Positions 35,387-46,674 are shown, counted from the stretch's first letter. The stretch is 64,000 bases of DNA from Herbaspirillum sp. 3R11 (GCF_004563925.1 NZ_SPNJ01000003.1:372001-436000); one strand, 5' to 3'. The notes: generated from the sequence alone by a model not told the origin. Program-made: numbers and translations.

Positions 35387-37285
35387 TTAGGACTCCAGTT
35401 CGGCCAGCTTGAAGAAGGCAATCGACTTGCTTAGCTTCTCGGCCTGTGCGCTCATTTCTTCGGCAGTCGCCGCCAGCTGTTCCGAGCCGGCGGCGTTCTG
35501 CTGCACCGTCATGCTCAGTTGCACCACGGCGGAATTGATCTGGCTGACGCCGGCCGACTGCTCGGTGCAGGAATGGGAAATCTCCTGCACCAGCTCGGAG
35601 GCGCGGCGGATTTCCGGCACCAGGCTTTCCAGCAGGCGGCTGGATTGTTCAGCCAACGCCACGCTGTTGCCGGCGACGTCGCCGATTTCCTGCGCCGCAT
35701 CCTGGCTGCGTTCGGCCAGCTTGCGGATCTCCGCCGACACCACCGCAAAGCCGCGGCTCTGCCCGCCGCTACTGGCCGCTTCGATCGCTGCGTTAAGCGA
35801 CAACAGATTGGTCTGATAAGCAATGTCGTCGATCACTTCCACCATCTTTGCAATGCGCTTCATGGCGACCACGGTCGACAACACCGCATTGCCGCCATCG
35901 CCGGCGCCGTCGGCGGTTTTGCCCGCGAGCGCATCGGTGACGCGTGCATTGGCGGCATTGCGCGAAATCGAGGTCGACATTTCTTCCAGCGAGGCGCTGG
36001 TCATCTCAATGCCGGCGGCCTGCTCACTGGCGCCCTGCGACAACGCCTGCGCGGTGCTGCTGATCTCGCGCGAAGCATCGGCCAGCACGCCGGCGCCTTC
36101 CGACACATCGGCCACCACCGCCGACAAGGTGTCGACCATATCCTTCATGTGAAACACCAGGCTGAAATCGTCATTGCGCGCGACTTCGATGCATTGCGTG
36201 AAATCACCCTGCGCCACCTTGCTCAGCACCTCGATCACGTCGGCCGGCTCGCCGCCCAGTTGTCGCACCAGGCTGCGGCAGATCAGCCAGCCCGACAACG
36301 CCGCCAGCAAGGCGATCAGCAGCACGCCGCCAGTCAACTGGTTGCGCTGCAGCTCCTGCACGGCAATACGGTCGGCGATCATTTTCTGCAGGCGATCGGA
36401 TGCGAGGAAAGCGGTGCGGTATTGCTGGTCGACCGCGACGCTCATCGCATCGTAGTAGGCCGCCGGCGTCATGGTCAGCGTGTCGGCGGCGGCGATCTCA
36501 TCGCGCGACAGGTTCAGCGAGCTGCGGCTGGCGATGGTTGACGCCTCCGAGCTGGCGCCGAGTTCCGCCTTGAGCGACGGCACTGCATCGTAGACTTTTT
36601 CGAAATAGCGCAGCGAGGTGCGGCCGTGCTGGCGCGTGCCGGCAATGAGGCTGTGCAGGTTGACGCGCGCATCGTCGTCAATCTGGCCGGCGATCAGGTA
36701 GCGCACACCGGCGCCGCGCACCTGGCCCAGATATTCGGCCAGTTGCGGCAGGTCGAAATACACGGCATGCACGAGGTAGTACACGCCCGGATCGGCATCC
36801 AGACTGAGGTGATAGCGGTCGGCGATTTTTTCGCTGAGCAGCAGCAGGTTCAGGCATAGCTGGCTGTGACGCTGAAAACTGTCGGACAGGGTCACGCCGC
36901 GCTGGCTTACGGCTTTGGAGAGGTCGTCCCATTCGGTGCGGATCTTCTGCACCAGCGCCGCTTCAGCAGGATGACCTCCTTGCATGGACTGCGCCAGCGC
37001 GTCCATGGCGAGCGTGCCGAGCCGCGTGGTTTCGGAGAGCTGGTCGACCATCTGGCCCGACGTCAGGAAGGCCGTCGACACGCCCCGATGGCTTTGCACC
37101 AGCTGCAGCGCCTTGAGCGTCTTGACGCCGGGCTCAAGGCCTTTCTGTTCGAGGCGCGACACGGCAATGCTCTTGTCGGCGCCATCCACATACAGGTACA
37201 ACGGCGGCCCCACCAGCAACACACCCAGTACGCCCAACAACCCCATGCGTTGCCACAGCTTGAAACGCTGCAAGAACCGCGTCAT
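35387..37285 (-). CDS. methyl-accepting chemotaxis protein (Tsr-type hairpin)
   Basis: A chemoreceptor of 632 residues. First membrane segment about 13-31; a periplasmic helical domain with [15 protein letters not shown] (NIT-like H-R-G pattern) to about 320; second segment about 323-341; then HAMP. The tip reads [32 protein letters not shown]: the family's usual ARAG is ASSG here, a modest deviation. It ends KLAELES with no WxxF tail, unlike the two receptors at 15.6-20 kb, so it probably depends on other receptors for CheR/CheB recruitment. Confidence 0.9.
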   Translation of the reverse strand: MTRFLQRFKLWQRMGLLGVLGVLLVGPPLYLYVDGADKSIAVSRLEQKGLEPGVKTLKALQLVQSHRGVSTAFLTSGQMVDQLSETTRLGTLAMDALAQSMQGGHPAEAALVQKIRTEWDDLSKAVSQRGVTLSDSFQRHSQLCLNLLLLSEKIADRYHLSLDADPGVYYLVHAVYFDLPQLAEYLGQVRGAGVRYLIAGQIDDDARVNLHSLIAGTRQHGRTSLRYFEKVYDAVPSLKAELGASSEASTIASRSSLNLSRDEIAAADTLTMTPAAYYDAMSVAVDQQYRTAFLASDRLQKMIADRIAVQELQRNQLTGGVLLIALLAALSGWLICRSLVRQLGGEPADVIEVLSKVAQGDFTQCIEVARNDDFSLVFHMKDMVDTLSAVVADVSEGAGVLADASREISSTAQALSQGASEQAAGIEMTSASLEEMSTSISRNAANARVTDALAGKTADGAGDGGNAVLSTVVAMKRIAKMVEVIDDIAYQTNLLSLNAAIEAASSGGQSRGFAVVSAEIRKLAERSQDAAQEIGDVAGNSVALAEQSSRLLESLVPEIRRASELVQEISHSCTEQSAGVSQINSAVVQLSMTVQQNAAGSEQLAATAEEMSAQAEKLSKSIAFFKLAELES

Positions 37286-37401
37286 GAAACCCTCCCGTTT
37301 TTTTATTAGCGGGACAGTCTATCAAATCGGCGGGAATCGGGAGCGCGCGTGCCGAATCAGCGTGAATAAGTGTAATTTTCGCGTAACTGCAGACAGCTGT
37401 A

Positions 37402-38103
<702 letters not shown>

Positions 38104-38107
38104 ATCG

Positions 38108-40813
38108 TTATTCCTCTTCCGGCAGGGCCGGCGGTTTATCCAGGGGCAGGGTAAAACAGACGCGCGCGCCTCGGCCGGCGTCGCCGGGAAGCGCGCGTAT
38201 CGCGCCACCATGTGCATCAATAATCGCGCGGCAAATCGCCAGCCCGAGTCCGACGCCGGGTGTGCTTGATTCCGTATCGCCACGGGTGAATTTTTCAAAC
38301 GCGCGTTCTTCCATGCCTGCCGGGAAACCCGGGCCGCGGTCGATCACGCTGATTTCCATCATGCCGGCATTGGCCCTGGCGTCGACCACGATGATCTCGC
38401 CGGCCGGCGCGTACTTGACGGCGTTCTCGATCAGATTGGCGAAGACGCGCTCGATCAGCACGGCGTCGAAACGCACCAGCGGCAAGTCGGCCGGCAGATG
38501 CGTCTCCACGCGGCGTTCGCCGAGCGTCTTGTTCAGCAGCCGCAACGCGGTGCCGACCACTTCTTCGATCGAATTCCATTGGCGGTTGAGCGTGATGCCG
38601 CCGGATTGCAGGCGCGCCATGTCGAGCAGGTTTTCCACCAATCCCGACATACGCTGCGACTGCTCGCTGATGGTGACCGCCATCTCGCGCTCGTCGGCGC
38701 CCAGCGACGGTTGTCGCGCCAGCGCTTCGGCGCTGCCTACCAGCGAGGTCAGCGGGGTGCGCAGATCGTGCGAGATTGCCGACAGCAGCGAATTGCGCAG
38801 GCGCTCCGACTCCATCGTCACCAGCGCATCCTGGGCCACCTCGGCGTAGTGCAGGCGCTCGATTGCCATGGCGATCTGCGAGCAAAATATTTCCAGCATC
38901 TGGCGGTTCTCTGGCAAGGCCAGCTGCAAAGGGTCTTCGGCCACAAAGGCCAGCACGCCGCGCGTGCGCATGGTCGCGTTCAGCGGCAGGTACAGCGCCT
39001 GCGCCGCCGGCAAGGTCGCCGTGCCGCGTCCCGCCGCCTGGTCGTTGTCGTAGACCCATTGCGCCACGCCCAGATCGACATCTTGCAGGGCATGTGCGTC
39101 GTGTTCTTCGGGTGCGGCCACGCGCACGTTCTCGCCGCTGTCGGGCAGGCAGAACGCCGTCTTGGCGCCGAACACCGCACCGAGATGGCGACGGCCGATT
39201 TCCAGGATCTGTTCCAGGGTCAGCACCGCCGCCAGCTCCTTGCCGAGCATGTACAGATTGCCCGCGCGCGCTTCGCGCAACATGGCGACGTTGGCCTGGT
39301 GCCGCATGCGCGAGGCCAGTGAACTGATGAACAGCGACACCGCCAGCATCACCAGCAGGGTAATCAGATATTGCGCGTCCGAGACGCTGATGGAAAAACG
39401 CGGCGCCACGAAAAAGAAATCGAAGGCCAGCACGCTCATGATCGACGCCAGCGCCGACGCCGAGCGCCCGTAGCGCACCGCGACAATCATCACTCCGACC
39501 AGGTACAGCATGATGACGTTGGCGGGATGCAGATAGGCGATCAGCCATGACGCCAGCGCCGTAGTCACGGCGCAACTGACCGTCGCCCACAGATAGCCGC
39601 GGCGGCGGCGCAGGCGGCCACTGTCGTCGCGTGTTTCTTCGACCGGAGTCCTGACGCTGTCGTCGCGTACCGACTCCTCTGGTCGCGCTACGGTATAGAC
39701 GTCGATATCCTGCCCGTTTGCGGCGATGCGTTCAGCCAGATTCTTGCGCCACCAGCGTTTCCATCCACCACCGTGCGACTGACCGATCACCAGTTTGCCG
39801 GCGTTGCGGCTGCGCGCGAACTGCACCAGCGCCTGCGCCACATCTTCGCCGGTGATGCTGGCGGTTTCCGCGCCCAGCGATTGCGCCAGCTTGAGGTTCT
39901 TGAGGATGCGCTCACGCCCGGCCAGCGTCACACGCGGCCAGCTCGGCGCATCCACATGCACCGCCAGCCAGTCGGCCTGCAGCTTGGCCGCCAGACGCGC
40001 GGCGGCGCGCACCAGCTTGTCTTCGTCGGCGCGTGCGCCGATGGCCACCACGATGCGCTCCTTGGTCTGCCACAGCTGGACGATGGAACGATCGGCGCGG
40101 TACTCGCGCATGTCGGCGTCCACACGATCGGCGGTGCGGCGCAAGGCGATTTCGCGTAGCGCCAGCAGATTGCCCTTGCGGAAGAAATTGCGCCCGGCTT
40201 TCTCGGCCTGTTGCGGCAGGTAGACCTTGCCTTCCTTGAGACGCTGCAGCAGTTCATCGGGCGGCAGATCGACCAGCGTGACGTCGTCGGCCTCATCGAA
40301 GACATGATCGGGAATCGTCTCGTGCACGCGGATGCCGGTGATCTGGCCGACCACGTCGTTGAGGCTTTCGATGTGCTGAACGTTGACGGTGGTGTAGACG
40401 TGGATGCCGGCGTGCAGCAATTCTTCGATGTCTTGCCAGCGTTTGGCGTGGCGCGAGCCGGGTACATTGGAGTGTGCCAGTTCGTCGACCAGGATGAAGG
40501 TCGGTTTGCGTTCGAGCGCGGCGTCGAGGTCGAATTCGTGCAGCGTGCGGTCGCGGTATTGCGTGCTGCGCAGGGGCAGGCGCTCGATACCGTCGAGCAT
40601 GGCTTCGGTGTCGGCGCGGCCGTGGGTTTCGACGATGCCGGCGAGGACTTGTTCGCCTTGTTCTTGCAAGCTTCTGGCGGCGGCCAGCATGGCGTAGGTT
40701 TTGCCTACGCCGGCGGAGGAGCCGAAGAAGATCTTGAGCCGACCGCGCGCCTGACGGTCTTCGTCGCGCATGACGCGGTCGAGTAGGTCGTCGGGGTTGG
40801 GGCGGGTGGGCAT
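38108..40813 (-). CDS. kdpD: osmosensitive K+ sensor histidine kinase KdpD
   Basis: A membrane sensor kinase of 901 residues, full length for the family. The N-terminal KdpD domain has Walker A GSSAGVGKT and Walker B-like FILVDELAHSNVPGSRH, then a Usp-like domain (about 250-370: VVAIGARADEDKLVRAAARLA, LVIGQSHGG). Four membrane helices follow (about 400-500), a GAF-type region, the H-box LLSAISHDLRTPLTSLVGSAEAL and the ATPase boxes NLIENAVKYAP, DRGPGFP and GVGLGLAICRAI. It is separated from kdpC by repeat copy B. No good ribosome-binding site is visible before the ATG. Confidence 0.95.
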   Translation of the reverse strand: MPTRPNPDDLLDRVMRDEDRQARGRLKIFFGSSAGVGKTYAMLAAARSLQEQGEQVLAGIVETHGRADTEAMLDGIERLPLRSTQYRDRTLHEFDLDAALERKPTFILVDELAHSNVPGSRHAKRWQDIEELLHAGIHVYTTVNVQHIESLNDVVGQITGIRVHETIPDHVFDEADDVTLVDLPPDELLQRLKEGKVYLPQQAEKAGRNFFRKGNLLALREIALRRTADRVDADMREYRADRSIVQLWQTKERIVVAIGARADEDKLVRAAARLAAKLQADWLAVHVDAPSWPRVTLAGRERILKNLKLAQSLGAETASITGEDVAQALVQFARSRNAGKLVIGQSHGGGWKRWWRKNLAERIAANGQDIDVYTVARPEESVRDDSVRTPVEETRDDSGRLRRRRGYLWATVSCAVTTALASWLIAYLHPANVIMLYLVGVMIVAVRYGRSASALASIMSVLAFDFFFVAPRFSISVSDAQYLITLLVMLAVSLFISSLASRMRHQANVAMLREARAGNLYMLGKELAAVLTLEQILEIGRRHLGAVFGAKTAFCLPDSGENVRVAAPEEHDAHALQDVDLGVAQWVYDNDQAAGRGTATLPAAQALYLPLNATMRTRGVLAFVAEDPLQLALPENRQMLEIFCSQIAMAIERLHYAEVAQDALVTMESERLRNSLLSAISHDLRTPLTSLVGSAEALARQPSLGADEREMAVTISEQSQRMSGLVENLLDMARLQSGGITLNRQWNSIEEVVGTALRLLNKTLGERRVETHLPADLPLVRFDAVLIERVFANLIENAVKYAPAGEIIVVDARANAGMMEISVIDRGPGFPAGMEERAFEKFTRGDTESSTPGVGLGLAICRAIIDAHGGAIRALPGDAGRGARVCFTLPLDKPPALPEEE

Positions 40814-40883
40814 GGTGGGGGTATTGTAGTTTGAAATGGGCTTTTTTAGCGGCGTTGGGTTGAGCTGGATGCTTGCTGTATTC

Positions 40884-41546
40884 TGTTCCGACTAAGGTTA
40901 GTGGTGATGGACTATTTTCTTTCTTCGATCAACCCTTCGCCGGGGGTAGCCCGGCAGCTACTCACTTTCTTTGTCTCGCCAAAGAAAGTAAGCAAAGAAA
41001 CGCGACCGCGGGATCCAGGTCCTTCGGACTTCCCGGTGCTGCGAAGCAAAAAATGGGAGGGGAAACAAACTCGCTGCGCTCAGACAAGTTTCCCCTCTTT
41101 TTCCATTTTTCGCATCGCATCACCGGCTGGCTCCAAGCGGAACGGCCAAACTGGCTCGCTTCGCATCGCCAGGGGACGGAGGTGAAATGACGGTCACCCT
41201 TCTTCGCGAACTCCACTGCCGCGACAATCACGATGCCGAAGGCGAGCCAACCAAGGCAATGCGAAGCGAGCCGAAGAAGAATTCCGCTTATGAGTCGCCG
41301 TTGGTGACGTGCTCAAATCGGATAAAGAAGGGAAACTTGTCTGAGCGCAGCGAGTTTGTTTCCCTTCCCGATTTGAGTACGGCACCAACGGGTACCTCGC
41401 GCAGCGAGGCGGCGAATCGCGGTCGCCTTTCTTTGCTTACTTTCTTTGGCGAAGCAAAGAAAGTGAGCGGCTGCCGGGCCGCCCCCGGCAACCACGGTCG
41501 TCCGAAGAAAAACACCAATCAACAAACGACCAACCCCGTCGAAACA
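40884..41546. repeat. nested inverted-repeat element, copy B (about 663 bp)
   Basis: Same orientation and length as copy A, lying between kdpC and kdpD. The left end keeps TGTTCCGACT (40884-40893) and the right end has CGTCGAAACA (41537-41546). The 69-bp arms are 40939-41007 and 41421-41489; the 33-bp perfect inner arms are 41062-41094 and 41330-41362; the third pair is 41153-41170 and 41255-41272. The hairpin at 41395-41409 (CCTCGC-GCA-GCGAGG) replaces the different hairpin of copy A. The outer 35-bp zones have diverged and no longer pair well. No transposase. Confidence 0.9.
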
Positions 41547-41557
41547 ACCGGCAAGAT

Positions 41558-42136
41558 TCAAACGCCAGCCGCCGCATCCAACGCAAGATTCAACTTCAAC
41601 ACATTCACCCGCGGCTCGCCAAACAACCCCCACTGCGGCGCCTCAGTCTGCACCTTGACCAGCGCACGAATCTGCTCGACAGACACCCCCCTCACCTTAG
41701 CCACCCGCGCCACCTGATAGGCAGCAGCAGCCGGACTGATATGCGGATCCAGCCCGCTGCCGGACGACGTCAGCAAGTCCAGAGGAATCTCCCGGCCTGC
41801 GCCAGGATCAGCCGCACGCAACGCCTCCTCACGCGCCTTGGCAGCATCGACCAACCCAGGATTCAAAGGGCCGAAGTTGCTGCCGCCCGAAGCGCCGCCG
41901 TTGTACGGGAAAGTGCCCGAGTTGGACAGACGGCCCCAGAAGTATTTCGGCTCGGTGAAGTTCTGGCCGATCAGCTCGGAACCGACCGGCACGCCGTCGC
42001 GCACGATGACGCTGCCATTGGCCTGGGCCGGGAAGAAGGCCTGGCCGACCAGCGTGATGACTGCCGGGTACAAGCCACCCAGAATGATCGACATCAGGAT
42101 GAACAGCGAGACCGCAGGACGCAGATAAGTTTTCAT
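41558..42136 (-). CDS. kdpC: potassium-transporting ATPase subunit KdpC
   Basis: A single-span subunit of the KdpFABC pump. 192 residues. One membrane helix near the N-terminus (AVSLFILMSIILGGLYPAVITLV). The periplasmic part has QANGSVIVRDGVPVGSELIGQNF, PKYFWGRLS and the conserved GSGLDPHISPAAAAYQ and VNVLKLNLAL segments. The ATG at 42136 is preceded by AAGGAATTGTC, just after the kdpB stop (19 bp). The last normal gene before repeat copy B. Confidence 0.95.
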   Translation of the reverse strand: MKTYLRPAVSLFILMSIILGGLYPAVITLVGQAFFPAQANGSVIVRDGVPVGSELIGQNFTEPKYFWGRLSNSGTFPYNGGASGGSNFGPLNPGLVDAAKAREEALRAADPGAGREIPLDLLTSSGSGLDPHISPAAAAYQVARVAKVRGVSVEQIRALVKVQTEAPQWGLFGEPRVNVLKLNLALDAAAGV

Positions 42137-42155
42137 GACAATTCCTTCAACAAAA

Positions 42156-44318
42156 TTAAGCCAGGCCAAACACGCCGAGCAACACGTCAATCAGCTTGAT
42201 GCCGACGAACGGTACGATCAACCCGCCCAGACCATAGATCAGCAGATTGCGACGCAACAGCACCGCCGCGCCCAGCGCCCGATAACGCACACCGCGCAAG
42301 GCCAGCGGGATCAGCACGATGATCACCAAGGCATTGAAAATCACCGCCGACAGAATCGCCGACGACGGATTGTTCAGATGCATCACGTCCAGTGCCGCCA
42401 GCTGCGGATACGTGGTCGCAAACATCGCCGGAATAATCGCGAAATACTTGGCGACGTCATTGGCGATACTGAACGTCGTGAGGCTGCCGCGCGTCATCAG
42501 CATCTGCTTGCCGATCTCGACGATCTCGATCAGCTTGGTCGGATTGGAATCCAGGTCGACCATGTTGCCGGCCTCTTTCGCCGCTTGCGTGCCGGTGTTC
42601 ATGGCAACCGCGACGTCGGCCTGCGCCAGTGCCGGCGCATCGTTGGTGCCGTCGCCGGTCATCGCCACCAGCTTGCCTTCGGCCTGGTGCTGGCGAATCA
42701 GCGAGAGCTTGTTCTCCGGCGTGGCTTCGGCGAGGAAGTCGTCGACGCCCGCTTCGGCCGCAATCGCCGCCGCCGTCAGTCGGTTGTCGCCGGTGATCAT
42801 GATGGTCTTGATGCCCATGCGGCGCAGCTCGGAGAAACGCTCCTTGATGCCGCCCTTGACGATGTCTTTCAACTCGATCACGCCAAGTACACGGATGCTG
42901 CCGTTGGTGCCGTCGATTTCGGCGACCACCAGCGGCGTGCTGCCGCGACGGGCAACGATGTCGACGGCGGCGGCGACTTCACCCGGCACCTGCTGGCCGG
43001 CTTGCTCAGCCAGCTTGCGGATGGCGTCGGCGGCGCCTTTGCGGATCTGGCGATGGCCGATGTCGACGCCGGACAGACGTGTCTGCGCAGTGAACGGGAT
43101 GAAGACCGCGCCCAGGCTGGCCATCTCGCGTTCGCGCAGATTGAAGCGCTTCTTGGCCAGTACGACGATGCTGCGGCCTTCGGGCGTTTCATCGGCGAGC
43201 GAGGCGAGTTGGGCGATATCGGCCAGCTCCTGTTCGCTCACGCCGTTGGCGGGAAGGAACGCCGACGCCTGGCGATTGCCGAGCGTGATGGTGCCGGTCT
43301 TGTCCAGCAGCAGCACGTCGACGTCGCCGGCGGCTTCCACCGCACGACCCGACGTCGCGATCACGTTGGCCTGCATCATGCGGCTCATGCCGGCCACGCC
43401 GATGGCCGACAACAGGCCGCCGATGGTGGTCGGGATCAGGCACACCAGCAAGGCGATCAGCGCGGTCACGGTGACCGGCGCGCCGCTCTGGGCGACGTTG
43501 ACGCTGAACACCGAGAACGGCAGCAGAGTTACGGTCACCAGCAGGAACACGATGGTCAGCGCCACCAGCAGCAGGGTCAGCGCGATTTCATTGGGCGTCT
43601 TCTGGCGCTTGGCGCTTTCCACCATGGCGATCATGCGGTCGAGGAAGGCTTCGCCGGGATTCACCGTGACGCGCACGATGATCCAGTCCGACAGCACGCG
43701 GGTGCCGCCGGTGACGGCGGTGAAGTCGCCGCCCGACTCGCGGATCACCGGCGCAGATTCACCGGTGATGGCGCTCTCGTCGACGGTGGCGACGCCTTCG
43801 ACCACTTCGCCGTCGGCCGGGACGTAGTCGCCGGCTTCGATCAGCACAAAGTCGCCCTTGCGCAGGCTTGCACCTTCCACCAGCTCAACGCGGTCATTGC
43901 GGTTTGCCCGCTGCAGCTTCTTGGCCACCACGCTCTTCTTGGCGCTGCGCAGCGATGCCGCCTGCGCCTTGCTGCGGCCTTCCGCCAATGCTTCGGCGAA
44001 GTTGGCGAACAGCACCGTGAACCACAGCCACACCGTCACGGCAAGAATGAAACCGGACGGCGCCTCGCCTTTGCCGTTGAGCGCCTGCAGGTACAGCAGC
44101 GTGGTCAGGATGCTGCCCAGGTACACCACGAACATCACCGGATTGCGCCACTGGGCGCGCGGCGACAGCTTGCGGAACGAGTCGATCACGGCTGGTTTGA
44201 CGATGGCCGGATCGAACATCCATTTGGTTGCGGATTGCGCGCCCGATGCGGCAGGCGTTGCGGTAGCAGATGCACTACCAGCAGGGGTAACAACTTTTTT
44301 GGCAGGATTATTTGCCAT
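42156..44318 (-). CDS. kdpB: potassium-transporting ATPase ATP-binding subunit KdpB
   Basis: The P-type ATPase catalytic subunit of 720 residues. Phosphorylation motif [17 protein letters not shown], dephosphorylation motif [14 protein letters not shown], nucleotide-domain [18 protein letters not shown] with hinge MTGDG, and about seven membrane helices. The ATG at 44318 has a GGAG site 7 bp upstream; the ATG at 44339 has none and borders the repeat element. The normally tight kdpA-kdpB junction is opened by a 178-bp palindromic element, but the frame and motifs are intact. Confidence 0.96.
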   Translation of the reverse strand: MANNPAKKVVTPAGSASATATPAASGAQSATKWMFDPAIVKPAVIDSFRKLSPRAQWRNPVMFVVYLGSILTTLLYLQALNGKGEAPSGFILAVTVWLWFTVLFANFAEALAEGRSKAQAASLRSAKKSVVAKKLQRANRNDRVELVEGASLRKGDFVLIEAGDYVPADGEVVEGVATVDESAITGESAPVIRESGGDFTAVTGGTRVLSDWIIVRVTVNPGEAFLDRMIAMVESAKRQKTPNEIALTLLLVALTIVFLLVTVTLLPFSVFSVNVAQSGAPVTVTALIALLVCLIPTTIGGLLSAIGVAGMSRMMQANVIATSGRAVEAAGDVDVLLLDKTGTITLGNRQASAFLPANGVSEQELADIAQLASLADETPEGRSIVVLAKKRFNLREREMASLGAVFIPFTAQTRLSGVDIGHRQIRKGAADAIRKLAEQAGQQVPGEVAAAVDIVARRGSTPLVVAEIDGTNGSIRVLGVIELKDIVKGGIKERFSELRRMGIKTIMITGDNRLTAAAIAAEAGVDDFLAEATPENKLSLIRQHQAEGKLVAMTGDGTNDAPALAQADVAVAMNTGTQAAKEAGNMVDLDSNPTKLIEIVEIGKQMLMTRGSLTTFSIANDVAKYFAIIPAMFATTYPQLAALDVMHLNNPSSAILSAVIFNALVIIVLIPLALRGVRYRALGAAVLLRRNLLIYGLGGLIVPFVGIKLIDVLLGVFGLA

Positions 44319-44340
44319 GTTTTTCTCCAATTCAGACATG

Positions 44341-44518
44341 AGGGCCTGTTAACAATCAATTTGCGAGATGCGTTCCTGCCAGAAAGCGTGCTGGCAAGGC
44401 GCGTGGCGTAGCAGGTGGTGGGCCCACCTGCAAGCCATGCAACGCTGCCAGCACGCTTTCTGGCGGGAACCCTTCGGGAACTAGTTCGCACTCGCAGATT
44501 GGTTGGTAACAGGGCCTA
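44341..44518. repeat. palindromic element between kdpA and kdpB (178 bp)
   Basis: Terminal inverted repeats begin AGGGCCTGTTAAC on the left and AGGCCCTGTTACC on the right (reverse complement), each followed by a TGCGAG block. A perfect inner pair GCCAGAAAGCGTGCTGGCA (44378-44396) and its complement (44446-44464) follow, and a central GTGGGCCCAC palindrome. Its right edge supplies the TAG stop of kdpA. MITE-like, no coding capacity. Confidence 0.75.
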
Positions 44519-46300
44519 TTTAATCGCCATCATTTGCAGATGCTCGATCACCGGACCCAGCGCCAGCGCCGGGACATACGTCAGTGCGCCGACCAGGATC
44601 ACCGCGCCGATCAGCAGCGCGACGAAGAGCGGACCATGCGTGGGCAAGGTGCCGGAAGTTGCCGCCAGGCGCTTCTTGCCGGCCAGTGAGCCAGCCATGG
44701 CGAGCACCGGCACGATGATGCCGAAGCGACCCAGCCACATGGCGATGCCGGTCATGACGTTGTAGTAAGGCGTGTTGGCCGACAAGCCGGCAAAGGCGCT
44801 GCCGTTGTTGTTGGCGGCCGAGCTGAAGGCGTAGAGGATTTCCGAGAAGCCGTGCGCGCCGGGGTTGGCGATGCCGGCCAGGCCGCTTTCGACCATCACC
44901 GAAATCGCCGTCAGCACCAGCACCAATGCGGGCGTCATCAGGATGGCGATGGACATCATCTTCATGTCGAACACGCCGATCTTCTTGCCCAGGTATTCCG
45001 GCGTGCGACCGATCATCAGGCCGGCGATGAACACCGCCAGCACCGCGAAGATCAGCATGCCGTACAGACCTGCGCCGACACCGCCGTAGACCACTTCACC
45101 CAGCTGCATCTGCAGCATCGGCACCAGTCCGCCCAACGGCGACAGCGAGTCATGCATGGCGTTGACGGCGCCGCAGGATGCCGCGGTGGTGATCGCCGCA
45201 AACAGGCTCGAAGCGATGACGCCGAAACGGGTTTCCTTGCCTTCCATCATGCCGCTGCCCTGCGTCGCATGGGCGACCGCCAGTGCGGGATTGGGCTGCT
45301 GCTCGAAGTACATCACCGTCAGCGTCATGACAATGAACAGCAAGGTCATCGCAGCCAGGATCGCCCAGCCCTGGCGACGATCACCGACCAGCATGCCGAA
45401 GCTGGTGCACAGCGCGGCGGGGATGATCAGGATCGCCAGCATCTGCACGAAGTTCGACAACGGCGTCGGATTCTCGTACGGGTGCGCCGAGTTGGCGTTG
45501 AAGAAACCGCCGCCGTTGGTGCCGACCATCTTGATCGCTTCCTGCGAGGCGACCGGGCCCATCGGCAAGGTTTGCTTGCTGGTCTTCATGTCGTCGACCA
45601 GCGGTGCACCCTTCTCGTCCTTGAGCGGCTGGCCTTGCGCATCCAGACGCGGCACGGTGTAGGCAGTGGTTTCCAGCGTCGATACTTCGACATAGGACTT
45701 GAAGTTCTGGATCACGCCCTGGCTCATCAGCACCACGGCGATCAGCACCGACAGCGGCAGCAGAACGTACAGGCTGGAGCGCGTCATGTCGACCCAGAAG
45801 TTGCCGATGCTCTTGCTGCTGTGGCGTGCGAAGCCACGAATCAGCGCGAACGCAACGGCAATGCCGGTGGCGGCAGAGACGAAGTTCTGCACCGACAATG
45901 CCAGCATCTGAGTCAGGTAGCTCATCGTGCTTTCGCCGACGTAACCCTGCCAGTTGGTGTTGGTGACGAAGCTGACCGCCGTGTTGAACGATGAGTCGGC
46001 GCTGACGTTGACCATGCCGGCCGGGTTCAGCGGCAACCAGAATTGCAGGCGTTGCAGGGCGTAGACGACGAACAGGCCGACGATATTGAACAGCAGCAGC
46101 GCCAGCGCGTATTGCTTCCAGCCCATGTCGGCGTCGGCGCGTATGCCGCACAGACGATAGAGGAAATGCTCAATGCCGCCGAAGATGCGATTGACGGCGG
46201 ACTTGCCTTCCATCACGCGGGCAATGTACCAGCCCACCGGGACAGACAGTACGAGCAGGACGACCAGGTAGATCGCCAGTTGGGTTATCGAGGCAGTCAT
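44516..46300 (-). CDS. kdpA: potassium-transporting ATPase K+-binding subunit KdpA
   Basis: The K+-selective channel-like subunit of 594 residues with about ten membrane helices. Selectivity-filter type segments include [51 protein letters not shown] and [14 protein letters not shown]. It overlaps nothing upstream but starts 1 bp before the kdpF stop. The stop codon TAG lies within the terminal repeat of the element at 44341-44518, so the native 3' end may have been altered by insertion; the last residues read HLQMMAIK. Confidence 0.96.
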   Translation of the reverse strand: MTASITQLAIYLVVLLVLSVPVGWYIARVMEGKSAVNRIFGGIEHFLYRLCGIRADADMGWKQYALALLLFNIVGLFVVYALQRLQFWLPLNPAGMVNVSADSSFNTAVSFVTNTNWQGYVGESTMSYLTQMLALSVQNFVSAATGIAVAFALIRGFARHSSKSIGNFWVDMTRSSLYVLLPLSVLIAVVLMSQGVIQNFKSYVEVSTLETTAYTVPRLDAQGQPLKDEKGAPLVDDMKTSKQTLPMGPVASQEAIKMVGTNGGGFFNANSAHPYENPTPLSNFVQMLAILIIPAALCTSFGMLVGDRRQGWAILAAMTLLFIVMTLTVMYFEQQPNPALAVAHATQGSGMMEGKETRFGVIASSLFAAITTAASCGAVNAMHDSLSPLGGLVPMLQMQLGEVVYGGVGAGLYGMLIFAVLAVFIAGLMIGRTPEYLGKKIGVFDMKMMSIAILMTPALVLVLTAISVMVESGLAGIANPGAHGFSEILYAFSSAANNNGSAFAGLSANTPYYNVMTGIAMWLGRFGIIVPVLAMAGSLAGKKRLAATSGTLPTHGPLFVALLIGAVILVGALTYVPALALGPVIEHLQMMAIK

Positions 46301-46301
46301 G

Positions 46302-46391
46302 TCAGAAAGCCTCCGGCTTGATCAGGGCGTAGATCAGATACGCCAACAGGCCGACCGATACGGCCAGCCCCAGTATTTGCATGACGCTCAT
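46302..46391 (-). CDS. kdpF: potassium-transporting ATPase small subunit KdpF
   Basis: 29 residues, the same length as E. coli KdpF, forming one hydrophobic helix ([20 protein letters not shown]) and ending KPEAF. It stabilises the KdpABC complex in the membrane. The strong GGAGG ribosome-binding site lies inside the preceding small ORF, with which it shares an ATGA overlap. It ends directly before kdpA. Confidence 0.9.
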   Translation of the reverse strand: MSVMQILGLAVSVGLLAYLIYALIKPEAF

Positions 46392-46480
46392 TGCATGTCC
46401 TCCAGCTTTTTGCAGGCGACGACAAACGCCCACATCGCGACGCTGCATGCCAGCAAGCCGCCGATATATAGAAAATCCAT
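46388..46480 (-). CDS. 30-residue membrane peptide upstream of kdpF
   Basis: A short ORF starting MDFLYIGGLLACSVAMWAF and ending KKLEDMQ. One predicted membrane helix is followed by a charged tail. It has its own ribosome-binding site (AAGGGAGCAAGAC) and overlaps the kdpF start by four bases (ATGA), so the two are likely translated together. Similar small membrane ORFs occur at this position in other kdp operons as far as I recall, without an assigned function. It could be an accessory Kdp subunit or a coupling leader peptide. Confidence 0.65.
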   Translation of the reverse strand: MDFLYIGGLLACSVAMWAFVVACKKLEDMQ

Positions 46481-46516
46481 GTCTTGCTCCCTTGGTGAAT
46501 ACTTACGGAGCAAACA

Positions 46517-46550
46517 ATATTCTCGGGGGCGTTAAATCCGGATAAAACTA
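46517..46550 (-). promoter_or_regulatory. kdp promoter region with KdpE-site-like sequence
   Basis: On the minus strand, TTTATCCGGATTTAACGCC (about 46529-46547) resembles the E. coli KdpE site, which has spaced TTTA elements followed by a C-rich run. A -10-like AATATT follows at about 46517-46522. It lies about 40-70 bp before the first small ORF of the operon. Assigned from position and similarity. Confidence 0.45.
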
Positions 46551-46583
46551 TCGGAGGACGGTATAAATTTTGTGTAAACAAGA

Positions 46584-46606
46584 ACGCGCCGCTCGGGGCG
46601 GCGCGT
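46584..46606 (-). terminator. terminator-like hairpin after the diguanylate cyclase gene
   Basis: The stem ACGCGCCGC / GCGGCGCGT with a 5-nt loop, followed on the minus strand by TTCTTGTTT, about 70 bp after the stop at 46675. Confidence 0.6.
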
Positions 46607-46674
46607 GGTGATGGGGACAGTGAGTACGTGAATGGTGATGCAGGAAGATATTGCTGCAGGGAACAAGGCTCAGA

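Noticed and set aside
41187-41717. 176-residue plus-strand ORF running from repeat copy B into kdpC
   Set aside because: The second half is antisense to kdpC and the first half is repeat arm sequence.
42135-44411. 758-residue open frame antisense to kdpB
   Set aside because: kdpB on the other strand has every P-type ATPase motif. The antisense frame is low-complexity His/Arg/Gln sequence.
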